Source of the DNA: Polytrichum commune
Taxonomy: Eukaryota; Streptophyta; Polytrichopsida; Polytrichales; Polytrichaceae
Direction: 5' to 3'
DNA: 64,000 nucleotides
NCBI GenBank assembly: GCA_950295325.1
Contig: OX485809.1
Location: 12,586,001-12,650,000 of the forward strand
The notes beneath the pieces were generated by a model that was given only the letters and a program-made list of their open reading frames with translations, was not told where the DNA came from and ran no database searches. Position 1 is the first letter of the stretch. The number at the start of each line of letters is the position of its first letter. The translations under genes and the position numbers were made by a program. Shown piece after piece: positions 46,319 to 59,249 of this stretch.

Positions 46319-49300
46319 AATTTTGATTTGTTACATGAATAAGTTCGATGTTGGCTTCTGATTTGTTTGTTTGCATTTCTATCTTCTTGGATCGCAATTT
46401 TTTGCATGTGCTCATGTTTTTATTTCTCGTCATGTATGTTCAGAGTTCCAAAGCAGAGTTTGATCTGTGTCTTCACTGCGGACATGTCTGCAACCCCTTT
46501 AATGACGTTTGAGCTCCCTTCGTATGTTGCTGAGTTTGCCCATCATTTCGCGGAGGCACCGTCTCCACCTCCTACTTGCATCCGCCCTTCCAACAACCTA
46601 GTCTTGGATTTCCTAGACATAGAAGCCGAGCAGGGCAGAGATAGTAATAGACATGATAGTCCAAGCTATTGACTAGGCCTCGTGGGTTTAGAGACTCAAG
46701 CTCATATGTTATGTTTTTATTTGATTTTTTTTAGTTTATTTGTTTTATTTCCATTTACCTTTTGCAAATCTCCATTCAATTGGTTTTTTTTTATCTTACG
46801 TTGATGTTTGATTCTACGTGCTGACGTTAGCCCTAATTTCATCCTAAACCATCTAGAAACCACACTACAAGACCTTTCTTAAGAAATACATTTTTCCACG
46901 CCTTCACGTTCTACTTGCTGATGGAATTAGATTAAGTTATAATCTCCACGGGATAGGGGTACCTTTTCAACAAATTGAACTCAAAACATCTCCAAATTCC
47001 ATGGTCATAGGCACTCTTTCTATCAAAATTGTCCATCATAATTCAAATTTTTCATTCTCCACTCTTTGCTCTTTGCTCTCCACTCTTCGTTCTACACTCA
47101 CACTACTAAATTTCCCGCTTTGAAGTCTGGGAGGAGAGGAGGGCAACTGCGATCAACACTTCATCGACTTAAGCAAGCACCTCATGTCCAGGATAGATGG
47201 AGCTGTGGTGAGGGATGCATTGGGAGCCTTTCTTAAGTTGGATTGCCTTGTTAATTTAAGGGATAGGCAACAAAGTAGTAGGAGCAATCATTGGGAAAAC
47301 CAACAATGCACCGCATTGATGTTGTAATGTGATGTGAGTGTTCTTAAACACTTGCATGTTCTAATAAAGGGAAGAGGGTCTTATGCACACCACTTCACTA
47401 TTAAGTGAATGGAATGAAAGCACGTTTGTAAGTGGTCAAGCTAGCAATTGTGAAAGAGAATTTCTTACCCGGACTAGGACGCACTCAAGGGTGGGGGAAT
47501 TCTTGCTCACACATAACATTTGCTCTCTTGCAAGACTTGACATCTTTATTTCCCCTCAACCAAGAGGAAATAATTTAGATTTGGTCTATGAGTTGTTAAT
47601 CCTTGGAAACTTGAGATCTCCAAGCTTTTTAATTCTTATGATAATGGTTGTTTGCTTTGACATTTTGTTATGAGAATTTTCATAGCATTAATTCCATAAT
47701 ATTTTTGTGCTTGCACTGAAAAGAAGGAAGTTTTATAATTTTCAAAATTGAAATTCCCAATTTTCAACATTTTTGCATTTTGAGAAGTTCTCCAAATTGT
47801 TTTTAGGTCTTTCTCTTAGTTTTGGTCAAAGACTTACTTGTTTTTGCCTTGCACTCTCTATGTAAAAGATTTTAGTTTGAAGATATTGGTAGATGTTCAA
47901 AGTTGTGCATTGGTGACCTCCTCAAACTATTGGAGAGCTAGAGAATTTTGTTGCAAATTACTCTTTTGAAGTTTAACATGCAACAAAGATTTGTCAATGG
48001 GAACAAGCATGGTCAAGTATACGAAAAAACGCTCCAGTATACTAATTCCACAATTTTTTTGCTCAAACTCCCAAAAATAATAGCAAAGTGTTATTGATTT
48101 AGGATTTTTTTCATGGCGCCCTTTATTGTTGTGTTAGGTACTCAAATACAAAATATTAAGATGAGATCTTTAAACCTCATCATTAAAAGTTATGCTCCAA
48201 AGGTAATGACTAAATTTGGTATTGGACATAGATTTCACAACCTCAAATATCTTGAAGGTGGATTTTCTTTCATATTCCTTGAATAAATTATAAACTCAAG
48301 GGCAACATTACAAGCATTTGTAGAAGAAATCAATTTATTTCAATTTTATCATATTTAAAACAAACTTTCATTATATGTTCAATGTACCTATTTGCACATT
48401 ACTTGCACCCTCTTCTGAAATATGTAGACTTTTCTTGAAAAAGTATTTACCAACAGAAATTGCTATGACCGTGCTTGCGCCCACATTTGAATTTGGAATA
48501 TTAAGAAGTTGTTATGTCTTTTTCTCAATAACATATTTGAACATGCAAAGAAGTAGATTGGGGAAGAATCCAACTTGACACTTCTCTTGGAGAAGATAAT
48601 GAATTTGTTGGTACGTTGCACTGCGAGTGAGCATGTTATCAAGAAATAAAGAGAGAGGACTTCATAAATATGTTTGTTGGAACTCCAATAGGCAATGAAG
48701 AGGCCAAATGAGTATTCAAACATTGTCATGTGAATGTTAAGTGAATATAAAATTATGAGTAGATTATTTGGAATTGCTTTCCATCATAACATTTGAGAAT
48801 TATGCTTGTACCTTATCAATACAAATTTTCGTATAAAAGTTTCCGCATTGATGACTTCCATGTTGGAGATTCCAAGGTTTAGGGGATTTTCATAGCTTTG
48901 ATGGATTCCAAAATTAAGCTTCACTTGATATTAAAATCCAAGTTTCAATAGTTTTGAAAACCAAGGTTTCGTAAACATGTAATATCTACATGCTTAACGC
49001 ATTTCAACATGTAAGCATTCCATGTTAAACTCAAATAGGGAAGACTTTTAAATCTTTAACCTCTTTGGTAGAGGTCTATTTTTGAGAACATAATATTTGA
49101 TGATTTATGGTTTGTTTTATTTATTGAAATAATAAAAGAAACCTTGAAAATGCACTTGTGAATTGATGCCCAAGGAGTGTAAGGCCCGTGTCTAAGAAAA
49201 GAAAAGAAAACATTATGCCCATATTGCGGTACCGGCGTGAATGTGAGCCCGTTGGCTTAATGTTGATCACGGTTGTTCGTGATGCAATTCCTAAGGTGTT

Positions 49301-49860
49301 TTCTTCTTTTCCTGTGTACACTAAGAATTGAGTTGATTAAACTAGAACACCACCATTAGATAATGCACATGTGATGTGAAAGCCTATGTGCAAACGCAAC
49401 TAAGCTAAGTTATAGTGACACTAAGGGATGAGTTTGGATTGAAGTTGCTTGTAGATGTTATTAATACGCTTCCGTGGCAGATTGAGTTCAAATTTTCCTT
49501 GATATCTCTCATCACTATAAGGTTTGTGAAGGACAAATTACGATAGATCCCAACAAATCATGGTTGTTGCAAAGATGCTACTGAACCCTCTAACAATGTG
49601 CAATTTGCAAAGTTACAGTAACTAAATCAACTTTTGGCACATCAATTGATCATTGTTATTGTGTACCATGTATAGGATGGTGTACATTGAAGGAATGAGC
49701 CATTCGTTAAATATTCTAAATACACTTACATAGATAGTTTTTGAATTTGAAGCTACTCTTAATTCACAAGTTCGTTGCTATTGTTCATTGTGAAGGTTTG
49801 GAGATCCGTTAACTGTTTTGGAAATTTCTATCATAAATGGGTGAATGTTGTGCCTCTTGT
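46319..49860. other. No gene recognised
   Basis: AT-rich sequence. A CACTACAAGA word at 46864-46873 resembles a CACTA-element end but has no partner. Sequence 47465-47511 (ACCCGGACTAGGACGC...TTGCTCACA) resembles the 3' end of LTR D. Its upstream part is too diverged to align. Confidence 0.4.
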
Positions 49861-49864
49861 AAAT

Positions 49865-50103
49865 TGGGCACTCGCAAAATTAAGCGCCATCAACAAAGTG
49901 AGGTTGCCAAGTCCCTTGCGTAATTTTGACAAGCTTGAACACTCGCTCAGATTAAATACAATCAAAGAAGTGAGGTTTCCAAGTCCCTCAGGTAATGTTG
50001 TCAAGCTTGAACATCCTGCCAATTCAAGCTTCGTCCAAGAAGTCAGGTTTCCAAGTCCCTCGGGTAATGTTGTCAAGCTTGAACAATATGACAAATGAAG
50101 CAC
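49865..50103 (-). pseudogene. Far end of the LRR array (3-4 repeats)
   Basis: On the minus strand this is 72-bp LRR units (LTTLPEGLGNLTSL type), separated from the rest of the array by the solo LTR E. The last unit fades out at about 49865. Confidence 0.8.
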
Positions 50104-52206
50104 TGTTGAGTAACAACATTATCAAGATTAAAGAGACACAATAAAGTACCCAACGGCATCAAACATCACCGAAAGAAGAAAAGAAGGTCGGAGAGGAGCG
50201 GGACTCGGTGAGCTCTCGGCCACGGTTATAGGGCCCTCTTCCACGGAAATGCAAGGACGACGCGCGGTAATAGGGTCCCGTACCCACGGTTATAGGACCA
50301 TCGGCGTTTAGTAAAGGAGAACTTAGGATTTTGGGTAAGGACTATTATATTAGTATAGAAGGAGTTATTATTGAGCATTATGAAGTATATAGGACTAGGA
50401 ATACATTCCACTAGTAGAAGAATACAAGATTTTGTTAAGGACAATTATGCTAATGAGAATGTTTAGCAATTATGAGGAAGAAAGGATTTCATGTACATTC
50501 CGTTAGTAGAAGTATACAAAAGTCAAGCATTATAAGATTTAATCAATCGAGTATGTGAGCATTGATTCAATTCTTATAGATGACATATAATGTAGCCACG
50601 GCAAGGATATAGCGGAATCTTGAAAATACGAACATTAGAGTAACTTGACGGTTGTAACCGTTTGTGATAAAGCACGATCCACGAATGTCATAGATAGGTA
50701 GTTATCTAGAGTAGTGGAGATTACAACTACTCTAATATAGATTTTGAGTAGGAAGAAAAGATTATATAAAGGGAGCAATTTTAGGAGACTACACCTCATT
50801 TCAATACGACGAAGTTATTTTAAGATTGAGTGTCAAAACCACTTGAGCTTATTTTGTACCTCTCCTTTCGGAGCATTATTGCAATATACGTATCTTTTCC
50901 ACAAATACGTGTGACCTCTCTTTCTCTCTCAAATTAAACTACAAGTTGTTAAGTGGTACTTATGTAACTTAAGCGATTGATAACCGAGAGAAGAGTAGAC
51001 TCTTTTGAGCAAGAACTCAAAAGATTAGTGTGAGGGTGAGAACAAAGCGCTCAAGGATATTTGGAGAATCAATGAAACTTTGAGAGACGTCGTTATAATG
51101 AAGTAAACGACAAATCATACAACTTGAATGAAGAGGACAAGATTGTCTTTCAAAATGGAAGTTATCATTGAACTCCTCAAAAAAGAAATATATATATATA
51201 AGTGATTGAATGATTAAGATTGAGAATTACATGCATGTTTCGAATGATTGCGAGCGAGTCTTCTTAACGATTATTAAACTCCTTAAAGAAGAGATATGAT
51301 TAATTGAAGAGAAGCTTATTAATATAAACTACATATTTGACTCGTATAACTATTATGCGACTTATGCATGAGTATCAAACTTATTCTACGCTTGAAATGA
51401 GTTGTAAAGATATTGACAAGATACTATGAAAACTAACACATCAAAGTTTGATGCATGAATTGAGTTTCACTATTGATAAACCACTTACGACAATTGTTAT
51501 TCAAATTGGAACTTCTTTCTCTTAAAGATTCTTTGTGAGTTGTTGGATGTCATTACAAGTTGTAAGAGTTGTCTCTCTTGAACAAACACTCAAGAGAGTA
51601 ATGTAAGAATGATGTTCAATTCTTCTCGTTATCAAGAAACACTTTGTAGTAAAAGTGCAACATTATAACCAATTAACTACATATGGTGTTTTGATATATA
51701 GTGATTCAACATAAGTAAGAATTACATAAATTACTACATGCATACAATTATTAAAGTCATAACATTATAAGTAGTAACACTTGAGCTTAAAGAAGAAAGA
51801 CTCAAGAACATGAGATTTTCTTCATTATTATTATAAGTTATGAAAGTGAGATATTAAATAGTATGATTGATGTTTATGAACCAAGAGCTTTAACTCCTCT
51901 TGGAGATTTATACAACTTATTGGAAATTATATTGTTATCTATGATATTGTTACACCTCTTGAAACCCTCTCTACTTTAGTTATTATGATTATCAATGATG
52001 CCTTACGTTGAGAGTGAGAATATATGAAGAAGAGATCGTTGTTCTTCAATTCATAATATTCAAATCATAAGGAGAAGAGAGGATACTAATTTAAGACCGA
52101 GCATATTAATGAGGCACGGTAGTTCTCAAGCGAATATAAATTTACATATTGTCGCATCGTGAGTCTTCTTAGCTAATTTGCAAAGGAACGACCCACGGCG
52201 TGCAAC
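50104..52206 (+). mobile_element. Solo LTR E (2103 bp) inserted in the LRR array
   Basis: The ends are TGTTG...CAACA with flanking direct repeats AAGCAC (50098-50103 and 52207-52212). Removing the insert and one repeat (2109 bp) puts the flanking LRR units exactly 72 bp apart. A TATATAAAG box at about 50764-50772 gives a plausible plus-strand promoter. No internal region is present. The strand is assigned from that box only. Confidence 0.9.
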
Positions 52207-52212
52207 AAGCAC

Positions 52213-53757
52213 AATCAAAGAAGTGAGGTTTCCAAGTCTCTCGGGTAATGTTGTCAACCTTGAACAGTAGCGCAAATTAATCACAGTAAAAAAAAGTGAG
52301 GTTGCCAAGTCCCTTGGGTAATGTTATCAAGCTTGAACAATAACTCAAATTAAGCACAGTCAAAGAAGTGAGGTTTCCAAGTCCCTCGGGTAATATTGTC
52401 AAGCTTAAACAAAAACGCAAATTAAACAGAGTCAAAGAAGTGAGGTTTGCAAGTCCCTCGGGTAATGTTATCAACCTTGAAAAGTAGCACAAATTAATCA
52501 CAGTCAAAGAAGTGAGGTTGCCAAGTCCCTCGGGTAATGTTGTCAATGATGAATATCCTTCCAATTCAAGCTCCGTCAAAGAAATGAGGTTTCAAAGTCC
52601 CTCATGTAATGTTGTCACACTTGAACAATATCACAGATCAAGCTTCATTATAGAAGTGAAATTTCCAAGTCCCTCGGGTAATGTTGTCCAACTTGAAAAT
52701 CTTTTTAATATAAGCACCGTCATAGAAGTGAGGTTTCCAAGTCCCTCGGGTAATGTGGTCAAGCTTGAACACTCGCACAAATTAAGCCCCGTCAAAGAAG
52801 TGAGGTTTGCAAGTCCCTCGGGTCATGATGTCAAGCTTGAACATCCTTCCAATTCAAGCTCATCAAAGAAGTGAGGTTTCCAAGTCCCTCGGGTAATGTT
52901 GTCCAGCTTGAACAATCAGACAAATCAAGCTCCCTCAAAGAAGAGAGGTTTTCAAGTTCCTTGGATAATGTTGTCAAGCTTGAACACTCGTGCAAATTTA
53001 GCACCGTCAAAGAAACGAGGTTTCCAAGTCCCTCGGGTAATGTGGTCAAGCTTGCACACTCGCACAAATTAAGCACCGTCAAAGAAGTGAGATTTCCAAG
53101 TCCTTCGGGTAATGTTGTCAAGCTTGAACAACATGACAAATGAAGCTCCGTCAAGGAAGTGAGGTTTCCAAGTCCCTCGGGTAATGTTGTCAAGCTTGAA
53201 CAATATGACAAATGAAGTACAGTAAAAGAAGCGAGGTTTCCAAGTCCCTCGGGTAATGTTGTCAAGCTTGAACACTTGCGCAAATTATGCACCCTCAAAG
53301 AAGTGAGGTTTCCAAGTCCCTCGGGTATTGTTGTCAAGCTTTAACAATATGAAAAATTAAGCACCGTCAAAGAACTGAGGTTTTCAAGTCCCTCGGGTAA
53401 TGTTGTCCAGCTTGAACAATATGACAAATCAAGCTTCATCAAAGAAGTGAGGTTTCCAAGTCCCTCGGGTGATGTTGTCCAGCTTGAAAACCTTTTTAAA
53501 ATAAGAATTGTCATACAAGTGAGGTTTCCAAGTCCCTCGGGTAATGTGATCAAGCATGTACACTGGCACAAATTAAGCACCGTCAAAGAAGTGAGGTTTG
53601 CAAGTCCCTCGGGTAATGTTGTCCAGCTTGAAAACCCTTTTAAAATAAACATTGTCATAGAAGTGAGGTTTCCAAGACCCTCGGGTAATGTGATCAAGCA
53701 TGTACACTCGTACAAATTAAGCACCGTGAAAGAAGTGAGGTTTGCAAGTCCCTCGGG
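52213..53757 (-). pseudogene. LRR repeats beyond the stop codon (decaying extension)
   Basis: This directly follows the receptor stop codon and keeps the 72-bp units. Six repeats continue in the same frame to a TAA (53341-53343, TCA to TAA). Seven more continue in frame to a 1-nt deletion near 52870. Beyond that, units persist in other frames with further stops. Unless the stop is bypassed or spliced out, this part is untranslated. Confidence 0.8.
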
Positions 53758-55775
53758 TCATGTTGTCAAGCTTGAACATCCTTTCAATTCAAGTTTCGTC
53801 AAAGAAGTGAGGTTTCGAACTCCCTCAGGTAATGTTGTCAAGCTTGAACAATATGACAAGTAAACCCACCTCAAAGAAGTGAGGTTCCCAAGTCCCTCCG
53901 GTAATGTTGTCAACCTTGAACACGCGCGCAAATTAAGCACCATCAAAGAAGTGAGGTTCCCAATTCCCTCGGGTAATGTTGTCAAAATTGAACAGTCACC
54001 CAAATCAAGCTTCGTCAAAGAAGTGAGGTTTCCAAGTCCCTCGGGTAACGTTGTCAAGCTTGAACATGCTGCCAATTCAAGCTTTGTCAAAGAAGTGAGG
54101 TTTCCAAGTCCCTCAGGTAATGTTGTCAAGCTTGAACAATATGACAAATGAAACATAGTCAAAGAAGTCAGGTTTCCAAGTCCCATGGGTAATGTTGTCA
54201 ACCTTGAACAATTCAACAAATTAAGCATCTTCAAAGAAGTGAGGTTTCCAAGTCCCTCGGGTAATGTTGTCAAGCTTGAACATCCTTCCAATTCAAGCTT
54301 TGTCAAAGAAGTGAGGTTTCCAAGTTCCTCGGGTAATGTTGTCCAACTTGAACAATCTGACAAATCAAGCTCCATCAAAGAAGTTAGGTTTTTAAGCTCC
54401 TTGGGTAATGTTGTCAAGAGTGAACATTTGCGCAAATTTAGCACCGTCAAAGAAGTGAGGTTTCCAAGTCCCTTGGGTAATGTTGTCAAGCTTGAACAAT
54501 ATGACAAATGAAGCACAGTGAAAGAAGTGAGGTTTCCAAGTCCCTCGGGTAATGTTGTCAACCTTGAACATCCTTCCAATCCAAACTTCGTCAAAGAAGT
54601 GAGGTTTCCAAGTCCCTCGGGTAATGTTGTCAAGCTTGAACATCCTACCAAGTCAAGCTTCGTCAAAGAAGTGAGGTTTCCAAGTCCCTCGGGTAATGTT
54701 GTCAAGCTATAACATATTCCTAAATAAAGTTCCATCAAAGAAGTGAGGTTTCCAAGTCCCTCGGGTAATGTTGTCAAGCTTGAACAATATGACAAATGAA
54801 GCTTCGTCAAGGAAGTGAGGTTTCCAAGTCCCTCGGGCAATGTTGTCAAGCTTGAACAGGCATACAAATCAAGCTTTGTTAAAGAAGTGAGGTTTCCAAG
54901 TCTGTCGGGTAATGTTGTCCAGCTTGAACATCCTTCCAATACAAGGTTCGTCAAAGAAGTGAGGTTTCCAAGTCCTTCGGGTAATGTTGTCAACCTTGAA
55001 CACATGCACAAATTTAGCATCTTCAAAGAGGTGAGGTTTCCAAGTCCCTCGGGTAATGTTGTCAAGCTTGAACATCCTTCCAATTCAAGCTTCATCAAAG
55101 AAATGAGGTTTCCAAGTCCCTCGGGTAATGTTATGAAGCTTGAACAATATGACAAATCAAGCTCCATCAAAGAAGTGAGGTTTTCAAGTTCCTTGGGAAA
55201 TGTTGTCAAGCTTGAACATTTGCGCAAATTTAGTACCATCAAAGAAGTGAGGTTTCCAAGTCCCTCGGGTAATGTTGTCAAGCTTGAACATTTGCGCAAA
55301 TTTAGCACCGTCAAAGAACTGAGGTTTCCAAGTCCCTCGGGTAATGTTGTCAAGCTTGAACATCCTGCCAATTCAAGCTTCGTCAAAGAAGTGAGGTGTC
55401 CAAGTCCCTTGGGTAATGTTGTCAAGCTTGAACAATATGACAAATGAAGCACAGTCAAAGAAGTGAGGTTTCCAAGTCCCTCGGGTAATATTGTCAACCT
55501 TGAACAATTCCACAAATTAAGCACCATCAAAGAAGTGAGGTTTTCAAGTCCTTTGGGTAATGTTGTCAAACTTGAACAGTCACCAAAATCAAGCTTCGTC
55601 AAAGAAGTGAGGTTTCCAAGTCCCTCGGGTATTGTTCTCAATCTTGAACATCCTCCCAAATAAAACTCCGTCAAAGAAGTGAGGTTTCCAAGACCCTTGG
55701 GTAATGTTCTCAATCTTTTGCATTGTGTCAAATTCAAGTTTGTCAAAGAAGTCAAGTTTCCAAGTTCCTCATGCA
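53758..55775 (-). repeat. 28 in-frame 72-bp LRR units of the receptor
   Basis: Each unit encodes 24 residues of the pattern CSSLTTLPEGLGNLTSLxxLxL. No unit contains an indel. Units 8-11 resemble units 19-22 (LRKC, KELxNLTSLMELDLS, KLELEGC, KMLNL), a higher-order repeat of 11 units. The first unit starts with a less regular sequence (LEALHEELGNLTSL). Confidence 0.9.
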
Positions 55776-58700
55776 AGGCTTCGAGCGTTTCCAAACCCTG
55801 TATATCTAAGCTTCTTAAAGAATGCAATTGCCATAGTTGCTTAGGAAATTCTTGAAACCTACCATTTATAAATATGGCCTTCAATTGAGATGAATGTTCT
55901 TGAACTTGTGAAAGGAGAACTTTGAATAATTGAAAGTTGATTGATGCATTGTTGATATGATCATGAAATGTCAATAGTTGAAGATTGCTTAGATCCAAGT
56001 CTAAGCAATAATTCCAATCCTGTAAATGACATTGAGATGTTTTGTATGATATACCTTCAACTTTCTTGGTTCCCTGCTTTTCAAGATGTAAAAATTATAT
56101 CAAAACAAATAGTATATCAATACAATCATACATTGTTTTGCAAATAGATGAAATAAAGTCAATCATTGCAAAGACTATATAAGCATCTCGACTGTCATAA
56201 ACATGAAACTAATGGTCCAATGAAATCTAAATGGAATTACATGTTTTGTTTGTATAGAAATTACAAAGACAGCATGAAACAAACATTGTCATCCAAATCG
56301 TTCATTACAATTCATACCTTGGTTGTAGATTGAGTTGAACAAATCGAATCAACACTCCAAACTCGAGTGCCCAAGTATTCTTCATCCCTTTCCACAATCA
56401 TTCGTCCCATGTCACGTAGTTGGTCGTGCATTTCTATGTGTCCATATCTATCAACATTTATCAATGACCACTCTATCAATGTATTAAACGATTTAATTCG
56501 GGGGATATCATTAATGCTCCACACATGCAAGGCTCTATCTCTTGACATGCCTGTAGGCCACACGTCCTTGCAAAAGAAGCACGCTATGTCCAAAAACATA
56601 TTTTTTTCATCCATTTCCATTTCATCAAAGCTTATCTTCAATGTGCTCCAAAGCTTTGTGTCTTCAAATTCTTCAGTGTTACCATCCAAATATCTTCCCC
56701 TTTTAATTCTTCGTAATGCTCGCTCCCAACTTCGCAACCTTCTTTTATTCCGCAAAAATGCACCCAATACTCTTAGGCTTAAAGGCAAGCCACTGCAACC
56801 TTTCACTATTCTTCCTCCTATATCATGAAATTCGATTGGTAAATGACCTCTGGACCCACATGAATAAAGGATAAAAAGCTCCTTTGTTGCATTTCTATCC
56901 AATGTGTCAACCTTTATTTTCCCACTCTCGCCGACGCGATATTTAATCTTGTCCCAATGGCGAGTTGTTATAATCAATGTGATGTCTGCATTGTCTTTCA
57001 AAATATCCGGATGGAGAAGCTCATCTAGTTGATCTTGATTCCTTATATCATCCAATATTATGAGAACCTTCTTACCAACCATAAATTGCTTCAACATGTC
57101 TTGCGCATCCACCAAATTTGTTGGCACACTTTTAGGATATTTAAAGTCGTTGAACATGTCACATAAAATTCCAAGGGAATCACTTCTATTCTTCAAGTCT
57201 TTGGCAAAACATGATGCATCGTATGTAGACTTCAATTCATCAAATATGACGTTTGCCAATGTAGTCTTCCCAATTCCACCCATGCCAATGAGACCCAAAA
57301 TCCTCACTTCCTTGAGGCGATCTTTGATTCTTGTAAGGTTTCGCTCAAGACCAACCACCATGTTGTTAACTTGCATTGGTGCTTCATTCACCTACATGAA
57401 CAACGCATGCAATCAAAAGATAATTTTGATTCAAAATTACATCCTCAAAGACCTACATTTCATCTAAATCGATAGAAATGACAAGCTATATATGTATATA
57501 AAAATGAATATTTTATTAGCTATTTCAACACCCAAATGGTTCATACCTCTACAATGAGTTCCTCCTTCACCTCCTTTGCCTTTTCAATTCTTGAGTTCTT
57601 TTGGAGCGTGGCTTCATCCTTTTCAAACTTCGGACGTAGGCTTGCTGAATATGTTCCTCTCAAAAACATTTTCTTTAAAACAATTAATTTTTCACAAATT
57701 TCAGAAAATGTCGGCCTTTGTAAAGGATCCTCCGCCCAACATTCCTCGATCAACCTCGTAAGCTCTTCACAATTCATTGGCAATTGTGGCCTCTCAAATT
57801 CCTTAATTTTTTCCAAAATGTCTTTGGTGTGCACATGATTGCTCCCATACGGCGCAGTTTGTGACAAGATCTCTGAACATGTCATAGCAAAGGACCATAC
57901 ATCAGCTTGGAATAGACTTGCATTAGATTCAAGATTTTTTTGAATTATCTCCGGTGCCATATACTTAGTTGTACCAACACGGTCGCAATTTTGTTTCTTG
58001 CAAACTTTGCTTTGAACATCAATTTCCGAGGTACCATAGTCAACCAACTTGACCAAAAATCGATTAGAATTCAATTTTCCTCCTTTAATGGAATTGGCTC
58101 TCATGAGCACATTGTCTGGCTTTAAATCAAGATGAGCAACATGCATGTCATGAAGATAACACATGCCACTTGCAATTTGGTGCATGATATCAATTGCAAG
58201 AAGATATGATAACGGTTTAGATTCTTTCTTCAACATGCCACTCAAGCTCACGTCCATGAACTCCATCACCAAATACAAAAACTTTCCTTCGTTTTCCTGG
58301 CATAACTCGTCTATGCTCCCACCTTCTCCACAATAAATAAATTTGATGAGATTCGGATGGCTCAAGCCTGCCAAAATACCAACCTCTTTGCGGAAACTTG
58401 AGGTTCCATCTGGAGCTCGCAAAATCTTTGTTGCACATTGCAAGCCCAACCATATTGATTCGTACACCAAACCATATGCTCCTTTCCCAATTTCTTTAAG
58501 AAGTTTTGGTTTCATTGAATCAATGACAATTGGAATCTCCACACCATCAAGTTCTCCACCTTCTAGTTGCAAGTCCCCCAATCTTCGCAATATATATTCT
58601 CTCCATTCATAGTTACTACAATCCTTGAGCCTTTCTTGAAGAACATTTTCATCATCCTCAATCTCTTTTAAGGTGGGCATGTCAAGATCAATGATAAACA

Positions 58701-59193
58701 TGGCAGAATCTGTCCTTGGATGGTTTGCTAAATGCATCTCAAATATCACTTCCCAACAACACCTCAAATCGGACACAAGTTCTCGAAAAACCTCCTTGTT
58801 ATTCATTTGGAATGCAATTGCTCCACACCCATTCCGATTCCCGCATTCGCTCACCACAACTCCCAATTTTTGTGTAATGCAACATAGCTCCTCAACTGCA
58901 ACACCAAACTCTTGGACCTCAGAACTCGATGCGATCATCAAACCAACACATTCTACGACTTTCTTAAGTTTGGTGAGAACATGTCTACATTGCTTCTCAT
59001 TCAATACTTCATTTCCATTTGAAATCTCTTCAAGTCTCCTTATTTCTTCCTTCTGCCATTGCAATAAACCGCCAACGTCATATTTGTAAATGGTCCCTCT
59101 TTGCCAATATGTCCAAATTATCATAAAGCAAGCGCCAATACAATCCCAAAACCTTGATAGTTGCTCAAAAAACAATTGCAAAAGCTTCGCCAT
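53758..59193 (-). CDS. Protein kinase–NB-ARC–LRR immune receptor (three exons, ~1678 aa)
   Basis: Exons: 59193-57547, 57391-56318, 56073-53758, all joining in phase 0 at clean GT/AG sites. Residues 1-220 are mostly helical (NNKEVFRELVSDLRCCWEV), reminiscent of HeLo/RPW8-like domains of plant MLKL-type kinases (inference). The kinase is at about 231-508: GKGAYGLV at 236-243, Lys256, Glu270, HLDLKPDN at 354-361 (Leu replaces Arg of HRD), DYG at 385-387, APE at 413-415. NB-ARC: GMGGIGKTT at 585-593, LIILDD ending at 664, GLPL at 750-753, FLDIACFF at 815-822, MHD at 870-872. FLDIACFF and LDD-I are of the TIR-type NB-ARC class. Exon 3 opens GTKKVEGI and carries 28 LRRs. Likely role: cytosolic pathogen sensor coupled to a kinase. 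An in-frame TTG/ATG extension to 59238 is possible, but Met at 59193 begins a more typical N-terminus. Kinase–NBS–LRR proteins are known from mosses. Confidence 0.9.
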
Positions 59194-59249
59194 GATGAAA
59201 TATTTACTAGAAAACCAAATTGTTTCGATCGCCAACAAATGTCCAAAGA

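Noticed and set aside
46864-46873. CACTACAAGA as a CACTA element terminus
   Set aside because: The word matches plant CACTA ends, but I found no TTGTAGTG partner with matching 3-bp flanks at a sensible distance.
52512-55663. Long plus-strand frames full of VRFPSPSGNVVKLEH repeats
   Set aside because: They are the antisense of the 72-bp LRR units. The unit has no stop in that frame, so every repeat extends it. Introns, NB-ARC and kinase all support the minus strand.
53758-55775. CRISPR-like appearance of regular repeats
   Set aside because: The units are contiguous coding LRRs without unique spacers, in a plant gene.
59193-59238. Upstream in-frame start for the receptor
   Set aside because: The extra 15 residues are possible but add a hydrophobic stretch not needed by the domain. 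The Met at 59193 begins a more typical N-terminus. Undecided without transcript data.
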